64,000 bases of DNA, taken from positions 16,453 to 80,452 of the forward strand of contig JAUHWY010000012.1 of assembly GCA_030427255.1 (NCBI GenBank). The letters are read 5' to 3'. The stretch is from Bacteroidia bacterium (lineage in GTDB: Bacteria; Bacteroidota; Bacteroidia; CAIKAF01). The notes under the pieces are model-generated. The model saw only the letters and a program-made list of their open reading frames with translations, did not search any database and had not been told where the DNA came from. The translations under genes were made by a program, and so were the position numbers. The first letter of the stretch is position 1; the number at the start of each line of letters is the position of its first letter. Positions 63,950-64,000 of the stretch are shown piece after piece.

Positions 63950-64000
63950 AAATAGAATAAGGCTTTGGGGGAAAAAATATGTAGTTCACCGTATGCTTAC

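Larger units (their letters stand above)
61738..64000 (+). mobile_element. IS66-family insertion sequence, complete
   Basis: 2263-bp element with the three standard ORFs. Left end GTAAGCATTCAGCC starts at 61738; the right end, read inward from 64000, is GTAAGCATACGGTG, with further agreement (ACATATT/CCATATT), an imperfect inverted repeat of the IS66 GTAAGC type. The window ends on its last base, so an 8-bp target duplication (61730-61737 is TGCGCTGG) cannot be tested. It sits in intergenic repeat debris after the immunity candidate. Confidence 0.88.

Overview
The window comes from a member of the Bacteroidota, probably a gliding or T9SS-bearing lineage. The evidence is a full-length SprA (T9SS translocon) directly after ruvA, a type-B T9SS sorting domain on a large adhesin, many outer-membrane barrels and lipoproteins, and TAnnTTTG-type -7 promoter elements in front of several genes. 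I cannot place it to genus.

Layout. 1-3.57 kb is a decayed accessory zone. It holds three copies of a ~170 bp repeat, a lipoprotein gene, a short fragment about 90% identical to part of the large rhs gene at the other end of the window, a RelE/ParE-type toxin-antitoxin pair and an orphan gene. 3.57-9.0 kb is housekeeping: aroA-aroB (shikimate pathway), divergent proline dehydrogenase, then a small operon (receiver-like protein, exported pirin, nitroreductase) behind a near-perfect palindromic operator and ended by a clear rho-independent terminator. 9.57-17.57 kb is ruvA-sprA.

18.0-27.6 kb is a compact ten-gene sulfur-respiration cluster: TauE/SafE exporter, persulfide dioxygenase-rhodanese, thioredoxin, YeeE/YedE half-transporter, outer-membrane barrel protein, second YeeE/YedE half, type-II sulfide:quinone oxidoreductase, SAM methyltransferase, CydA and CydB. 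The likely logic is sulfide to persulfide to sulfite with electrons to quinone, a bd oxidase that tolerates sulfide, and sulfite/sulfur transport. A 42-bp imperfect inverted repeat brackets the cluster exactly.

28.4-34 kb holds an outer-membrane barrel, two unknown genes, rmuC, a secreted glycine-rich PKD protein and tRNA-Asn with its own promoter and terminator. Four copies of a ~143 bp element sit downstream of forward genes across 9-32 kb. Each folds into one long hairpin whose arms covary between copies.

34.9-61.5 kb is an AT-richer accessory island. It starts with an antitoxin and a truncated doc toxin, then a tightly packed ten-gene operon: CUB-like secreted protein, T9SS type-B adhesin, large coiled-coil/outer-membrane protein, TANFOR-like secreted protein, Skp-like chaperone, lipoprotein, a 2664-aa shell-like giant, a small secreted protein, a 2810-aa RHS/YD protein with a C-terminal HELYH zincin-like tip, and a lipoprotein that is the natural immunity candidate. 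This looks like a split-shell Rhs polymorphic-toxin locus. A complete IS66 element (61738-64000) closes the window, and its right end coincides with the last base.
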